In this document: piece after piece, positions 12,531-25,154 of the stretch
How the letters are laid out: the number at the start of each line of letters is the position of its first letter
Numbering within the stretch: the stretch's first letter is position 1
Source: Timema cristinae
Taxonomy: Eukaryota; Arthropoda; Insecta; Phasmatodea; Timematidae
Length of the DNA stretch: 64,000 nucleotides
NCBI GenBank assembly: GCA_039000515.1
Contig: JBCFYV010000001.1
Span: 60,012,234-60,076,233 of the forward strand
Direction of reading: 5' to 3'
Made by a program: the position numbers and the translations under genes
The notes under the pieces: model-generated
Databases searched by the model: none
Seen by the model: only the letters and a program-made list of their open reading frames with translations
Told to the model about the DNA's origin: nothing

Positions 12531-13194
12531 AGCATGAGTGTGTGTACCAATTCTGCATCAATATTTTATTAGAAGATAAGTGAATAGTACCGGTATTAAG
12601 GATTAAACAGAGGTAATTTACCGCTACGAGGTAGATCTGCCTAGCGTCAAGACGCTGGAGTGTGGAGGGGGGGTGAAGTTTGAGAGGGTTTCTGAGCTAA
12701 AGTGGGGGAGGTAGGGTTAGGGAGGGTAAGTTACCATGATGGGTAATGACTTTGGCAGCCCAGGACATTGTTCCGTCTTAATCAACAGGAATTTTTAATG
12801 AGAGTTCGATTGGGGGGAAGTTGGAAAAATGCGTGGTTTTAAATGGGAGTAACAGGACATGCAGGTTGGGGAATTTATTCTATTGGTAATATTCATTCAG
12901 GGATTTGATTGTTGTGTTGATACGCCTGCATGCAGTAGGTTAGAGCTTAAAGGGGTGGAGGGTTGAGGAAGGGTGCAAAATTGGCCCGGAAAAACAATAG
13001 AAGCCCCTTAATTTATTGGGCTCATAAGCGAGGATTGTGGGAGGGGGAGGAGGTAATAGGGAGAAGGGGTGGTGGTGGTGGTGGGGTTTGTAACTTGTTA
13101 GAGATAGGAGGAATAGGGCTATTCAGCGTTATGGGTTATGTGCGTGGTACGAGTGAGAATAAAAAATAAATTGATTTTCCTGAGAAAGTCTTGT
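12531..13194. other. G-rich, no recognised gene
   Basis: Locally G-rich + strand with runs such as GGAGGGGGGGTG (12665) and a (GGT)n stretch near 13067-13085. One short open frame (12963-13169) covers the G-rich run and is not convincing. Confidence 0.45.
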
Positions 13195-13835
13195 GATGAG
13201 TACAGGTAAGTAGCTTATCACTATCTAACCTCCTCCACTCCCCAGTATCTTCATCCCATTTGGGACCAAATATTTCCCTAGGAACCTTGTTTTCTTACAC
13301 CCTAATTTTTTTTCGTGTAACGTAAGTGAACAACAGGTAGAGAACAACCGGTAAAATTACTATTTTTATATTCTTAATCTCACATTCCTTGACAGCAGGT
13401 GAGATGTTAACAACTTACTTAGCGAGCAATAGCATGCATTTCCCAACTGTATACTTTTCCTAATTTCTAGTCTAATATCATCGTTGCTAGTTAAAATTGT
13501 TCCTAAATATTTAAACTAATAAACCCTGTCAAAATGATATTGTGCTCAAAGTAATCTCTAAACTATCCTCCTCAATCCATGTTCTTTATGTGATCATAAT
13601 ACTTAGTCTTTTCAGCGTTCACTTCTAGACCTATTACCTTAACAGCCGCTCTCATAAAATGTCTGCATTTCTTGCAACAGCTTCCTTACTATTACCAAAC
13701 AAAACTAAATCATCTACGTATCCTAATAGCTTTATTTTAGCGTTTAATGTCAACCATTAGCCATTTTGTTGAATTTCCTAATAGCATACTCTAAGGCAAG
13801 ATTAAAGAATAATGGGGCAATACATGAATTTCGAA
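13195..13835 (-). pseudogene. LINE reverse transcriptase relic, copy 1
   Basis: Read on the minus strand with several frameshifts, this is the C-terminal half of an arthropod-type endonuclease/reverse transcriptase. In order: APLFFNLALEYAIRK (about 13830-13785), the catalytic box YVDDLVLFGNS with the YVDD codons at 13709-13720, a NAEKTKY-like stretch near 13610, ILPVVLY at about 13360, and ENKVPREIFGPKWDEDTGEWRRL, which is the family's conserved C-terminal 'FGP..DE.TGEWRRL' block, at about 13300-13230. There is no intact frame, and both the endonuclease end and the 3' tail are missing. It differs from the LINE at 4140-5805 and belongs to another lineage. The copy 2 equivalent is 25155-25795. 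Confidence 0.85.
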
Positions 13836-13873
13836 ATTATTTGATATGGTACATCCAATTTTAATATTATAAC

Positions 13874-13877
<4 letters not shown>

Positions 13878-13904
<27 letters not shown>
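13878..13904. repeat. (TA)n microsatellite
   Basis: A run of TA dinucleotides, followed by a short TTA-rich stretch. Copy 2 (25838-25863) differs in the bases just upstream (AATTTTAATATTATAAC versus AAGTTATATGTATAAC). Confidence 0.9.
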
Positions 13905-14192
13905 CTATTATTATTATTAATATTACTAATTGACCGATAATATCACTTGCCAAGTGAAACCAAAACTTATTTGAGAGGTGGTTAGTATGGAATTGGTTTT
14001 AGGGAACTTTATAACTATCACAAAGAGAGAATGAAAATTTTCAGAATATTTAAATGTGCCGAATGCAATCATGATATTCCAAGTTATTAATGTACTCTAT
14101 TCTAAGTACGTGACCCACCAGAAACACTATCAAAATAGCTACGATAAAGAACTAAGAAAGATGATATCACTCTTGTCAGACTCTCTTATCAA

Positions 14193-14441
14193 CTACAGAG
14201 ATAGGTGGTTTAATGTGACACTAACTTTGGGGTTCCCCGGATTGTTGTTCACCAGATATATGTTAGTTCCACGAATACATCTCTTTCCCTTGTAATTGAA
14301 CGGAGGGGATTCTGAAAACGATGGTATTATTTTGGTAGGAGGAACAGTAAACGCTAACTCGGTTACTAATACAATTTTATTATATTCATACATCAAGTCA
14401 TGCTCTCTGCAACTGTCGATTTTAATAGATATTATCAATAC
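14193..14441 (-). CDS. Candidate terminal coding exon, function unknown (copy 1)
   Basis: On the minus strand an 82-codon open stretch starts right after a good splice acceptor (a T-rich tract ending TTTTACAG, with AG at 14443-14442) and ends at a TAG stop (14195-14193). It reads VLIISIKIDSCREH at the start and GNPKVSVTLNHLSL at the end, with two cysteines. Composition is ordinary protein-like and not low complexity, and the copy in the duplicated block (26152-26400) is identical. That fits the last exon of a host gene whose other exons I cannot locate. I recognise no domain. It could equally be an open stretch by chance or part of a mobile element. Confidence 0.35.
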   Translation of the reverse strand, partial: VLIISIKIDSCREHDLMYEYNKIVLVTELAFTVPPTKIIPSFSESPPFNYKGKRCIRGTNIYLVNNNPGNPKVSVTLNHLSL

Positions 14442-15237
14442 CTGTAAAATAACACAATTAATATATTAACATGTAATCAATGTTGGTCGCTAAGAAATAT
14501 GTTTGAATTTTCTAAACTGTTCTTCCAACCAAAATAAAGATATATCGCCACCTGTGTCATCTGATCCTTCCCCCTCCCCCTCCCCCGCCATCAAACTGTC
14601 ACGCGTCACTGTAATTTGGAGCATTGGAAGTCCCAGCACGATTCCGACATACTCTCTCACACTTTACTCGACATGTATCTTATCTGAGAATATATTAGTT
14701 TCACTACATTGATTGACAAAGTGTACAGGCCTTTCTTTAGTTTAAGGTTGTAATTTCGCCAAAGGCGGGTCGAAAGCAACCTGCTTCATTTATACACATT
14801 TTAATAACTATTTGTAATATAATTCGAAAATAGTTCTTACCATAATATATTATTAATCGTAAAAGTGCAAATTCAATCATATCTGATATTTTCTAACAAA
14901 TCGTAATGTTTAATAAAACCTATTATTTACTGACTAACCTTTGGACTGTTTTCCAGCAGAAGACAGTGGACACACAAACAATTAACGTCTGTTCAGGTGT
15001 CACGAGGTTTATAAAAGAATGCACTCTTGAATTGAAAGGCTCCCAACACGTTTTATCGAGCACTTGACCACCAACAAAAGCTATTTAGTTTGAAGTTTCG
15101 CCAGTTTGAACAGCGTACAGACTGAATTAACAATTTTGTGCTGGTCCATGTGATTCTCTTGGAGCGGCCCCTCCATTCCCTTTCGTCCCCCTCCACCTCC
15201 TCCACAGAGAGAGAAGAGAAGGTTAACATCATCGGCT
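14442..15237. other. No recognised gene; C-rich patch
   Basis: Contains a (CCCCCT)-like patch at 14570-14590 and another C/T-rich patch at 15170-15215 just before the satellite. A Ser/Pro-rich open frame over 14503-14712 follows the C-rich patch and is not convincing. Confidence 0.5.
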
Positions 15238-15905
15238 GTTAGGTTACACGTCTCGACTATCTTGAGAGTGTTTCACACACCTAGGTTACACGTCTCGACT
15301 ATCTTGAGAGTGTTCACACACCTAGGTTACACGTCTCGACTATCTTGAGAGTGTTCACACACCTAGTTTACACGTCTCGACTATCTTGAGAGTGTTTCAC
15401 ACACCTAGGTTACACGTCTCGACTATCTTGAGAGTGTTCACACACCTAGGTTACACGTCTCGACTATCTTGAGAGTGTTTCACACACCTAGGTTACACAT
15501 CTCGACCATCTTGAGAGTGTTCACACACCTAGATTACACATCTCGACTATCTTGAGAGTGTTTCACACACCTAGGTTACACGTCTCGACTATCTTGAGAG
15601 TGTTTCACACACCTAGGTTACACGTCTCGACTATCTTGAGAGTGTTCACACACCTAGGTTACACATCTCGACTATCTTGAGAGCGTTTCACACACCGAGG
15701 TTACACATCTCGACTATCTTGAGAGCGTTTCACCACACCTAGTTACACATCTCGACTATCTTGAGAGTGTTCACACACCTAGGTTACACATCTCGACTAT
15801 CTTGAGAGTGTTCACACACCTAGGTTACACATCTCGACTATCTTGAGAGTGTTTCACACACACTAGGTTACACATCTCGACTATCTTGAGAGTTTTCACA
15901 CAATT
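15238..15905. repeat. 41-42 bp satellite array, clean part, copy 1
   Basis: Head-to-tail units around GGTTACACGTCTCGACTATC, followed by TTGAGAGTGTTCACACACCTA. Units are 41 bp with GTGTTCAC or 42 bp with GTGTTTCAC. The order of the long/short and CGT/CAT variants in the first nine or so units matches copy 2 (27196 onward) exactly and then departs. Each unit junction carries CCTAGG. Confidence 0.95.
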
Positions 15906-16040
15906 AGGTTACTGAAGCAATAAGTTCTAAGTACCACACAGAGACAGACCTCAATCTGTATGAATTGATGTTACACACTAGTTCACATTCACTAATCTGA
16001 GACCTGTTTCAACACACTAGACACATCTCGACTATACAAT
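15906..16040. other. Array-boundary-like sequence inside the satellite
   Basis: Non-satellite bases including GAAGCAA...CACACAGAG...CAATCTGTATGAATTGATG match, with noise, the right-hand boundary of the satellite in copy 2 (31300-31430). In copy 1 the satellite resumes after it, which makes little sense as real structure. Confidence 0.75.
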
Positions 16041-17885
16041 TTACTCCTGTACACATCTCCACTATCTTGAGAGTGTTCACACACCTAGGTTACACATCTC
16101 GACTATCTTGAGAGTGTTTCACACACCTAGGTTACACATCTCGACTATCTTGAGAGTGTTCACACACCAGGTTACACATCTCGACTATCTTGAGAGTGTT
16201 TCACACACCTAGGTTACACATCTCGACTTCTTGAAAGTTTTTCTCACACCTAGATTACACATCTCGACTATCTTGAGAGTGTTCACACACCTAGGTTACA
16301 CTCTCGACTATCTTGAGAGTGTTCACACACCTAGGTTACACTCTCGACTATCTTGAGAGGTTTCACACACCTAGGTTACACATCTCCACTTCTTGAGAGC
16401 GTTTCACACACCGATTACACATCTCGACTATCTTGAGAGCGTTTCACACACCTAGTTTACACATCTCGACTATCTTGAGAGTGTTCAACACCTAGGTTAC
16501 ACATCTCGACTATCTTGAGAGTGTTCACACACCTAGGTTACACATCTCGACTATCTTGAGAGTGTTTCACACACCTAGGTTACACATCTCGACTATCTTG
16601 AGAGTGTTCACACACCTAGGTTACACTCTCGACTATCTTGAAGTGTTTCACACACCATATTACACTCTCGACTATCTTGAGAGTGTTTCACACACCTAGG
16701 TTACACTCTCATATCTTGAGAGTGTTCACACACCTAGGTTACACTCTCGACTATCTTGAGAGTGTTTCACACACCTAGGTTACACATCTCGACTATCTTG
16801 AAGTGTTCACACACCTAGATTACACATCTCGACTATCTTGAGAGTGTTTCACACACCTAGGTTACACGTCTCGACTTCTTGAAGTGTTTCACACACCTAG
16901 TTACACTCTCGACTATCTTGAAAGTGTTCACACACCTAGTTACACATCTGACTATCTTGAAGTGTTTCACAAAAAACCTAGATTACACACCTGAACTATA
17001 TTGAGAGTGTTCACACACCTAGTTACACATCTCGACTATCTTGAAGTGTTCACACACCTAGGTTACACGTCTCGACTATCTTGAGAGTGTTCACACACCT
17101 AGGTTACACATCCGACTATCTTGAGAGTTCACACACCTAGGTTACACATCTCGACTATTTGAGAGTTTTCACACACCTAGGTTACACATCTCACTATCTT
17201 GAGAGTGTTCACACACCTAGGTTACACGTCTCGACTATCTTGAAGTGTTCACACACCTAGGTTACACACTCGACTATCTTGAGAGTGTTCACACACCTAG
17301 GTTACACGTCTCGACTATCTTGAGAGTGTTCACACCCTAGGTTAACATTCGACTATCTTGAGAGTGTTTCACACCTAGGTTACACATCTCGACTGTCTTG
17401 AAAGTGTTTCACACACCTAGATTACACATCTCGACTATCTTGAGAGTGTTTCACACACCTAGGTTACACGTCTCGACTATCTTGAGAGTGTTCACACACC
17501 TTAAGGTTTACACCGTCCTCGACTATTTGAGAGTGTTCACACACCTAGGTTACACATCTCACTATCTTGAGAGTTTTCACACACAGGTTACACTCTCGAC
17601 TATCTTGAGAGGTTTCACACACCAGTTACACATCTCGACTATCTTGAGAGTGTTCAACACCTAGGTTACACATCTCGACTATCTTGAGATGTTCACACAC
17701 CTAGGTTACACATCTCACTATCTTGAGAGTGTTTCACACACATAGGTTACACATCTCACTATCTTGAGAGTTTTTCACACAAGTTAATCTGACTACAAGT
17801 TTACACCAGTTACACTCTCACTTTGAATGTTACACACCAAGGTTACAATTGACTCTGGTGTTTAACACACCTAGACACTCTCACT
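16041..17885. repeat. 41-42 bp satellite, noisy part reaching the gap
   Basis: Same unit as before, but many units lack one to several bases (for example CTCGACTTCTTGAAAG, CTCATATCTTGAG, GGTTACACTCTCGAC), and the last 150 bp are barely legible. Deletion-dominated noise that rises toward a contig end looks like unpolished long-read consensus. Open frames such as 17398-17664 are by-products. Confidence 0.9.
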
Positions 17886-17916
17886 CTAATGTCTCAACAT
17901 AATTTAGTAGCTCCGA

Positions 17917-18016
17917 NNNNNNNNNNNNNNNNNNNNNNNNNNNNNNNNNNNNNNNNNNNNNNNNNNNNNNNNNNNNNNNNNNNNNNNNNNNNNNNNNNNN
18001 NNNNNNNNNNNNNNNN
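17917..18016. other. Assembly gap, exactly 100 N
   Basis: A run of exactly one hundred N, the conventional placeholder for a gap of unknown size between scaffolded contigs. The left flank (AACATAATTTAGTAGCTCCGA) resembles 31430-31453 in copy 2. The right flank starts at the base matching 6057. Confidence 0.98.
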
Positions 18017-21000
18017 AACGGGCAGTGTCTGAAGATTATATTAGGGTAAACTGTTTGTTTCCATTCCATATAATCTCTCACTCTTTTTTTGACCAAGTCT
18101 GTAAACTTTCCATTTTTTTTCTTGGGGAAAGGGGCCAAAAACATCTTATGGGGTCCCAAGCACGCTCTGACCAAATGGAGATAGTTGCAAGTCCTTTTAG
18201 TTGTGTGCCTCCCCTCATCCAAGAACTCCTCCGATGGTAAGCGTCACCTGCTACCTAGCACCTTCTGTGCCAGATTTAGCGTCTTTCTCTCTGGCGTGGC
18301 CCCTTCCTGCGGTTGTTTCCATGGTTTCGCTACCTCCTTCTTCGCATTTCTTAGCTGGGTCCCTTCCTTTGCCAAGGACTACTACCAACAATGGGCTTTG
18401 TCTTCTCCCGTTTAAGCGTTAGCCCTTTTTTAACTCATCACATCTTTGGTTGATAGATCTTTCGAAATTATAGTTGTCTTTAATTCTCTAGCGAGTTGGT
18501 TTTCACGGGTGATTCCTGGCGGAGTGTCCTTACATTCCTGGTGTCACCCCCAGAAAGTGCGGTACTCCTTTTTGACGTACCTAGGTGCCACCTTCCAAGC
18601 TATCCACCTCCTGTTATCAGGACTCTTTAACCCTACCACGTTTAGCTGTGACCTGTTAGTGTCGATCTCCTGTACTAACCTACTGATGGCATCCACTTCA
18701 ACTCATTTGGATTTCACATTTTTAATTTTACCTTATTCTTCCTATTTACCTTGGGGTTCCCATTTTACTGTTTGGGTCCATCGTTTCATTTTCTTCGTCT
18801 CACCAGGACCTCCACGAGACGTACTTATTGATTTTTGGGGTCATCCATTGCCCTTGTAGTTAAATAAAGGGGTCTTATCCTTTCTGGTCACTCCTTTATT
18901 CCCTCTTATTCTTAGGGATGTGTATTTGTTACAATTTTTGGTGGGTTTATCTGGGTTCAACCCCCTGTCACCAGTTTTATTTAGGTTCTCTCTTGTGCAT
19001 TGGGCTGACGGGGTTGACTTTAACCCCCGTACTGCCCATTGGTCTATATTCTGCCAGGTGCTATTTTCATCCCCAGCTATCATTTCAATTATTGTCAGTA
19101 CAGTTGTTTCTTTCTGATATATTTTTGCTGGCCGACTTGAATAACTGAGTCCTCCTTTCTGACTTGGACTTTAGTGACCACCCTTGTTCCAGTCAATTCC
19201 ACTTGGTTCAGATAGACTGCCGAGTTGGGTGACTCGTTCCCCCGGTTGTGGCACTCATCTATTCCATTCTTTTAAGCTGTGCATGTGAGGGGTAGTTTTC
19301 ACGTCTACTGAGAAAAAAAGCTTTGTACGTGCCTGGGGAAGTAATATTTTAAATGACTCACGAGCTTACCTTCTTTTTATTTCTTGCAAGTCAAAAATAT
19401 CCCCTGGATTATAATTTGGTGCAGATATTCATCAATGCAGAAATATTTTGTTTCATAGCGTTCATTGAATACGTGTTGCATCAGAAATAAATCTTGTAGG
19501 TACTCACTTCAATATTTGGAAAACAATGCTGCACGAGCGTCTACGTAACTTTTCCCAATACAGCTACATGTAGACTCCCAGTAGGTAGCATCCTTTTATA
19601 AAGATAGCAGAAATAATTTCAATTTTACATAATCCGGTATTGTAGCGTGTACATCCCTACCAACCGAGTGATGCTACTAGGCTGAGGTCATTCGTCTGTC
19701 ACAATTACCGGATTTGGGAATTCGACCCTTCATAATTAAGATTTGGTGTTAATCACGACGGTATAGTGGTCCATGAATTTGTGGGATTCGATCAGTTTTT
19801 ATCAATAGCTCTTTCAGTTTTACTAGCCGTTAGGGGCGCCCACCCCTCTCCTTGATACTAGAATGTTACGTTTCATTCCAAAGACGTGTTCTTTGATCTT
19901 GATCATATTGTTCTTTATTGTTTCATTATAATGTAAATATGCTCATTGATTGCAGTTTGAACCGCCTATAAAAAGGTTTGTCGTCCCTTCAGGTCATCCA
20001 CTACATTATTCACTTCACTAAATTGGTTTTGGCTCAATATCTGAGCCTTACAAATTTTATTTACGTGACCCTCAATCATAATACATGCTTACTTAAGTTC
20101 ATTACATTCTTCTCTGATTTTATTTATTTCCATCTGAAACACCTTCTCTATCTTCCTATGAGACATTTTATTAGATCATTAATATTTTTCTGGGTGCCAT
20201 CAATACTCATATAATCATAAGATAGAATACAGCTGTGGATTAGGCATACTTAGCAGAAACACTTAAAAATGTAGTTAACTAAATAAAATGTGATAGATCT
20301 AAAGATAATTACAGGTAGTACTGCTACCTCATATTGGTGTATAAACGAGTTGTTGAGTAGTTGAGATGTGTTGTAAAGAGTCTATTTGCAGTTATTAATT
20401 GATAATATTTAAACAATCTGGTAGAAAGAAACTTTTCAAAAATTCTTGGAATGTTCTCCAATTTACGCCACTGGAGATTGAAAAATATTAGACCAACAAA
20501 ATATGTTTTAGACAGAGGCTGTAGGAAATTGTCTCTTTTATAATATTGATGTAAGGATCTTGATCTTGGAACAAACAAGAAAAAAAATATACTGCGAGAT
20601 AGCCGGTTTTGGCTGCCATTTTTAAAGATGGTGGTGCACAAAGGTCGAAAACTCAAATAACCATTTAGAATCTGAAACTACATGACCCTTTCAAATATCA
20701 AAACTCCCTGATTTATTGTAAACAAAAACTACTTATTGACTGGGCTATACAATATTGTCAAATTTAAAGGTACAAAATAACGTTCGAGCTGGAGATGATG
20801 TTTTATTATTCCAAGATAGACCGTATGACTTGTGTCTTGTTTATCTGTCCCTGGGACTTTAGCAGAAACGGCCTTATGGGTTGTTTTGTAAATTACTATT
20901 TAGACTATATAGCCACGCCCTGAGAATATATGTAATTTTAGTTCCAAATACAAAATTAGCAGGAGTTTAATGGAAACTACAAATTTTTCTAAAATTAGTA

Positions 21001-21590
21001 TATGTATTAAAAATTGCTTCTACTATTTTCTGTAGTCTACCGGTACTGATAAACAATTTGGGAAAAGCTGAGACTGTTAAAAAGATATTTAAACCGTGAA
21101 AAATTGTGATATAAGCGTAAAAAGTTTGTATTCTCAAGGAAAACTTAACTATAAGCTATATCTGAGTATTATGATCCAAACTATAATAGAGCGTATGGAA
21201 ACGTAAGTACGATTGTGTCGAAGTATTTATTTAATAGTATATTCTCACAACTATCCAATTTTGCTGTCAATAAACTCAAGTACGACAGCAAAACGCGTTA
21301 ATTTTCTTATTCCGGAAACGCTAATGGTGTATTCGTAATCTTAATAGCTACGTATTATAGCCTTGCTTGAAAAAAATAAGAAGAAGAATTATCTTTCAAA
21401 CTCTAAAATATTATTTTCATAACTTATATGCTTTCTCATAAACTAAACCATATTATTAGAATGGCAGCTAGATTAAGATAAAGACATGAAACGCCAATTT
21501 TCTAAAATCATCATGGGGTGCAGCTGTTAATATTTTGTATTCCTGCTGTAACGTTGATAAATACAATAAAGTTTAATATATATATATATA

Positions 21591-21671
21591 CCCCAGATCA
21601 GTGAATATACTAAGGTATACACATCGTATTAGTATGATTGGATCTGATGGAGGGATAAAGATCAAATGACT
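21591..21671 (+). repeat. About 80 bp direct repeat, left member, copy 2
   Basis: Counterpart of 9634-9712 within TA microsatellite. It reads ACTAAGGTATACACATCG where copy 1 has ACTAAATATAACATCG, one of the clearest non-homopolymer differences between the two block copies. Confidence 0.85.
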
Positions 21672-21830
21672 CATATATATATATATAGATCAATAAACAT
21701 CATAATTTAGAAATACATAGGATAAATATAAATGTTTGATAAATTCCCTTCATTATGTAGACCTCTACCATAAGATTGTCTAAATTTGAAGTTTTATTAG
21801 ATCAATAATATGACTTAAATCTTTAAGCAA

Positions 21831-22185
21831 TTATACTATTATAAAGCCACATGGCTGACTCACTCACTGACATTAATGTTTACGCACTTCCAGATGAGCT
21901 AGGAACTTGAAATTTGGCAAACTTGTAGCTTTTAGCCTGTAACCGACGGGAACATTACTAAAAGTTAAAATAAAAAATTAACCCCCGAAAATAATTTAAA
22001 ATGTCAGAGCGACTTTAAAGTTGGTGCGGACCTTTCTTTGGAGGTCTCTTGTGACAAAAAGGTAAGACCTATCAAAAAACGGATCTTGAAATACATTAGT
22101 TTACATCCACTTTCAAAGAAAACTCACTGGGGGTTTAGGGGCGTAGCCCCCAACGAGAAAAGCGAGTATAAAATACACAAATATA
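21831..22185. repeat. Probable interspersed repeat with GC hairpin, copy 2
   Basis: Counterpart of 9871-10225, with the same hairpin (22138-22150). Single-base differences from copy 1 include CAAATAAAACTC versus CAAAGAAAACTC. Confidence 0.4.
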
Positions 22186-22736
22186 AGCCAAACAATCAAT
22201 TGTCTAAAGATCAAATGCCAAATATCAAATACTCATCACCTTATAAATAAGACATTCTGTAAATAAGGATGTACTTAATCTAAGCCATGTGTGAAAATAT
22301 ACACATATATAGGCCACTTGGATAATTTAATTTTTTTTCATTATATAAACATTTTCAAAGATATACATACTAAATAAAAAGTGTATCCTGGACTGAGAGT
22401 ACTACGAGACCGTGAATGAATCATCAGGTTCAAGGGCAGTGATGCAATATTTACTTGGAGCAAAGGAAAACTTAAATGTTCTCACTGAACTGACGTCACT
22501 GTAACGTTATGTGTTTACGATTAAAAGTCACTGTAATATTTCATAGTGGGAAGATAAACATTAATAACATTCACTGTAAAGAAAACCTTATAATGAGGTT
22601 TGGTGATCAGTTCAGGATAGGTTAATGTTAGGTTCGATTATAGAACGAAAACCAGGGTATATCATTGATGGATTATATAGGGACAAAATGACAGATCATT
22701 AATATAGTATGAGGAAATACTAGTTAGATCAGTAGT

Positions 22737-22945
22737 AGAGTATAGAGAGACAATCGAGGATATATTAGTGGGAGAGTATAGAGAGACAATCGAGGATATA
22801 TTAGTGGGAGAGTACAGAGAGACAATCGAGGATATATTAGTGGGAGAGTATAGAGAGACAATCGAGGATATATTAGTGGGAGAGTATAGAGAGACAATCG
22901 AGGACATATTAGTGGGAGAGTATAGAGAGACAATCGAGGACATTG
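22737..22945. repeat. 36 bp tandem repeat, about 6 copies, copy 2
   Basis: Counterpart of 10778-10985, with all units 36 bp, so frames stay open on both strands for the whole array. Confidence 0.9.
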
Positions 22946-23428
22946 TATAGAATAGTATTTTATTTTGGAAATGTTATATTAGGTTTAATAATGCTATATT
23001 TTTATCAAATAAAAAAACAAATTCAGTTTATCAAGCTTCTTTCATTATTGAGACATATTAATACCTGCCTCCAATCCACATCTTGTCTGAGTAAGGAGGG
23101 CGACTATTCTAAAATAAACATTCACTCGTATGTATTTTCAAGACTGAATTTTATTTATCAAACATTTTACATTCCGGTTGTGAATTTTAGACATTAGCCT
23201 AATGTACAGTTGCACTTAGGATACCGGACTCAACCTCATACCCCCAATAATCAAATAGGTAGCCTGGTGCAAGAATTGAACCAGAGACTCAGTAAACAGA
23301 ATTCATTATGATAGGTTAGTCTAGTGATTGTTTAATGTTATTTTATGTGTAAGTTAAGTTGGTTAGTTTGACCTATATTAAGGATAAGTTAGTCAGGTTA
23401 TGTTAGGGCCAAATATAAATGTGAACAA

Positions 23429-23509
23429 CCCCAGATCAGTGAATATACTAAAATATAAACATCGTATTAGTATGATTGGATCTGATGGAGGGATAAAGAT
23501 CAAATGACT
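23429..23509 (+). repeat. About 80 bp direct repeat, right member, copy 2
   Basis: Counterpart of 11469-11549. It pairs with 21591-21671. Confidence 0.85.
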
Positions 23510-25154
23510 AATGCTTATGCTGAAATCAAGCTTTAAGTATGGAAACGATCGATAAAGCTTGATTAAATGTATACTAAGTATGATAAGTAAGTTGATCAAA
23601 ATGTCTTATAAGTATGGCACATGACTCTATCTGTAAGAAATATAGAAGAATTAAGTAATGATAAACAAATTACTGGTTTTGATTAATGAACGATGATAAA
23701 GTTAATATCTTATTGAAGTTTAATGCATGACTGGAACTGGCGGATCATGAACAAGTACAATATCATGGGATGCATGATCCTAATCAATTAAGAATAATCC
23801 TATGCAATGTAAGTATGATGAATTCCATCAATGAGAAATGTGCTTAAGTATCTGTCTCAAGCCAAGTATAGTTAGATTTATTACATTTTATAGCAATAAA
23901 TGAGTAATGATCAAATATGTTGTAAGTATGGGAGACCTATAATAAAGCTTATGTACTGTATGATCAATGATCATACGTCTTCTAAGTATGAACGATAAAA
24001 TGTCGTATGGGGCCCGGTATGATCAATGTATCTTGACTCTAATAAGCGTCAGACGATAAAAAGTTTGGCAACTACTATGTAGGCAAAAAATGGCAAGAGA
24101 AGAATCTAAAGAGAGGGAACACAAAGTATTGTGAAAATGTGCCTGAATGAGCATACCTCGTTAACATCTGTGCTGTGTGTGACCTCATCAGCAGATAGTA
24201 AGGGTGGTCTGAACCTTTCCCGAGGCATAGATGGAGAGTGCCCCTTCTACGATGGGGATATTTGTTAGCGGTTAGAAAGTATGAATGGTTATAATGTTAT
24301 TCCACAATACATTCACTCTATCTTCAAGTATGAGCAATTTAACGTTTAATGCCGTATTAGAGATTAAGGATGAGCTTTGTCAGTCGATGAAAATGTATCG
24401 TTATAGACTCGAGCTACCCAGTCAAAAAGATTAAGAGTGACCTCTCTGAGATAAAGAATTTAGGATGTTAGCGTTTAGAAAGTATACATAAGCATGAGTG
24501 TGTGTACCAATTCTGCATCAATATTTTATTAGAAGATAAGTGAATAGTACCGGTATTAAGGATTAAACAGAGGTAATTTACCGCTACGAGGTAGATCTGC
24601 CTAGCGTCAAGACGCTGGAGTGTGGAGGGGGGGTGAAGTTTGAGAGGGTTTCTGAGCTAAAGTGGGGGAGGTAGGGTTAGGGAGGGTAAGTTACCATGAT
24701 GGGTAATGACTTTGGCAGCCCAGGACATTGTTCCGTCTTAATCAACAGGAATTTTTAATGAGAGTTCGATTGGGGGGAAGTTGGAAAAATGCGTGGTTTT
24801 AAATGGGAGTAACAGGACATGCAGGTTGGGGAATTTATTCTATTGGTAATATTCATTCAGGGATTTGATTGTTGTGTTGATACGCCTGCATGCAGTAGGT
24901 TAGAGCTTAAAGGGGTGGAGGGTTGAGGAAGGGTGCAAAATTGGCCCGGAAAAACAATAGAAGCCCCTTAATTTATTGGGCTCATAAGCGAGGATTGTGG
25001 GAGGGGGAGGAGGTAATAGGGAGAAGGGTGGTGGTGGTGGTGGGGTTTGTAACTTGTTAGAGATAGGAGGAATAGGGCTATTCAGCGTTATGGGTTATGT
25101 GCGTGGTACGAGTGAGAATAAAAAATAAATTGATTTTCCTGAGAAAGTCTTGTG

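Larger units (their letters stand above)
6057..17916. repeat. 12 kb block, copy 1 of 2 (ends at the gap)
   Basis: Everything from 6057 to the gap is present again from 18017 onward at a nearly constant offset (11960 at the start, 11959 near 14.1 kb, about 11958 at the satellite start). Differences are sparse single-base changes and homopolymer or microsatellite length changes. Examples are four versus three G at the very start, 'tccttcc' versus 'tcccttcc' near 6400, and a small cluster around 9617-9665. Copy 2 starts immediately after the N run. Contig overlap or haplotype duplication is the simplest reading. It should be excluded before treating this as a segmental duplication. Confidence 0.93.

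Noticed and set aside
14503..14712. Ser/Pro-rich + strand protein
   Set aside because: Driven by the C-rich patch. No start context, splice signals or motif. The opposite strand at the neighbouring site looks more like an exon.
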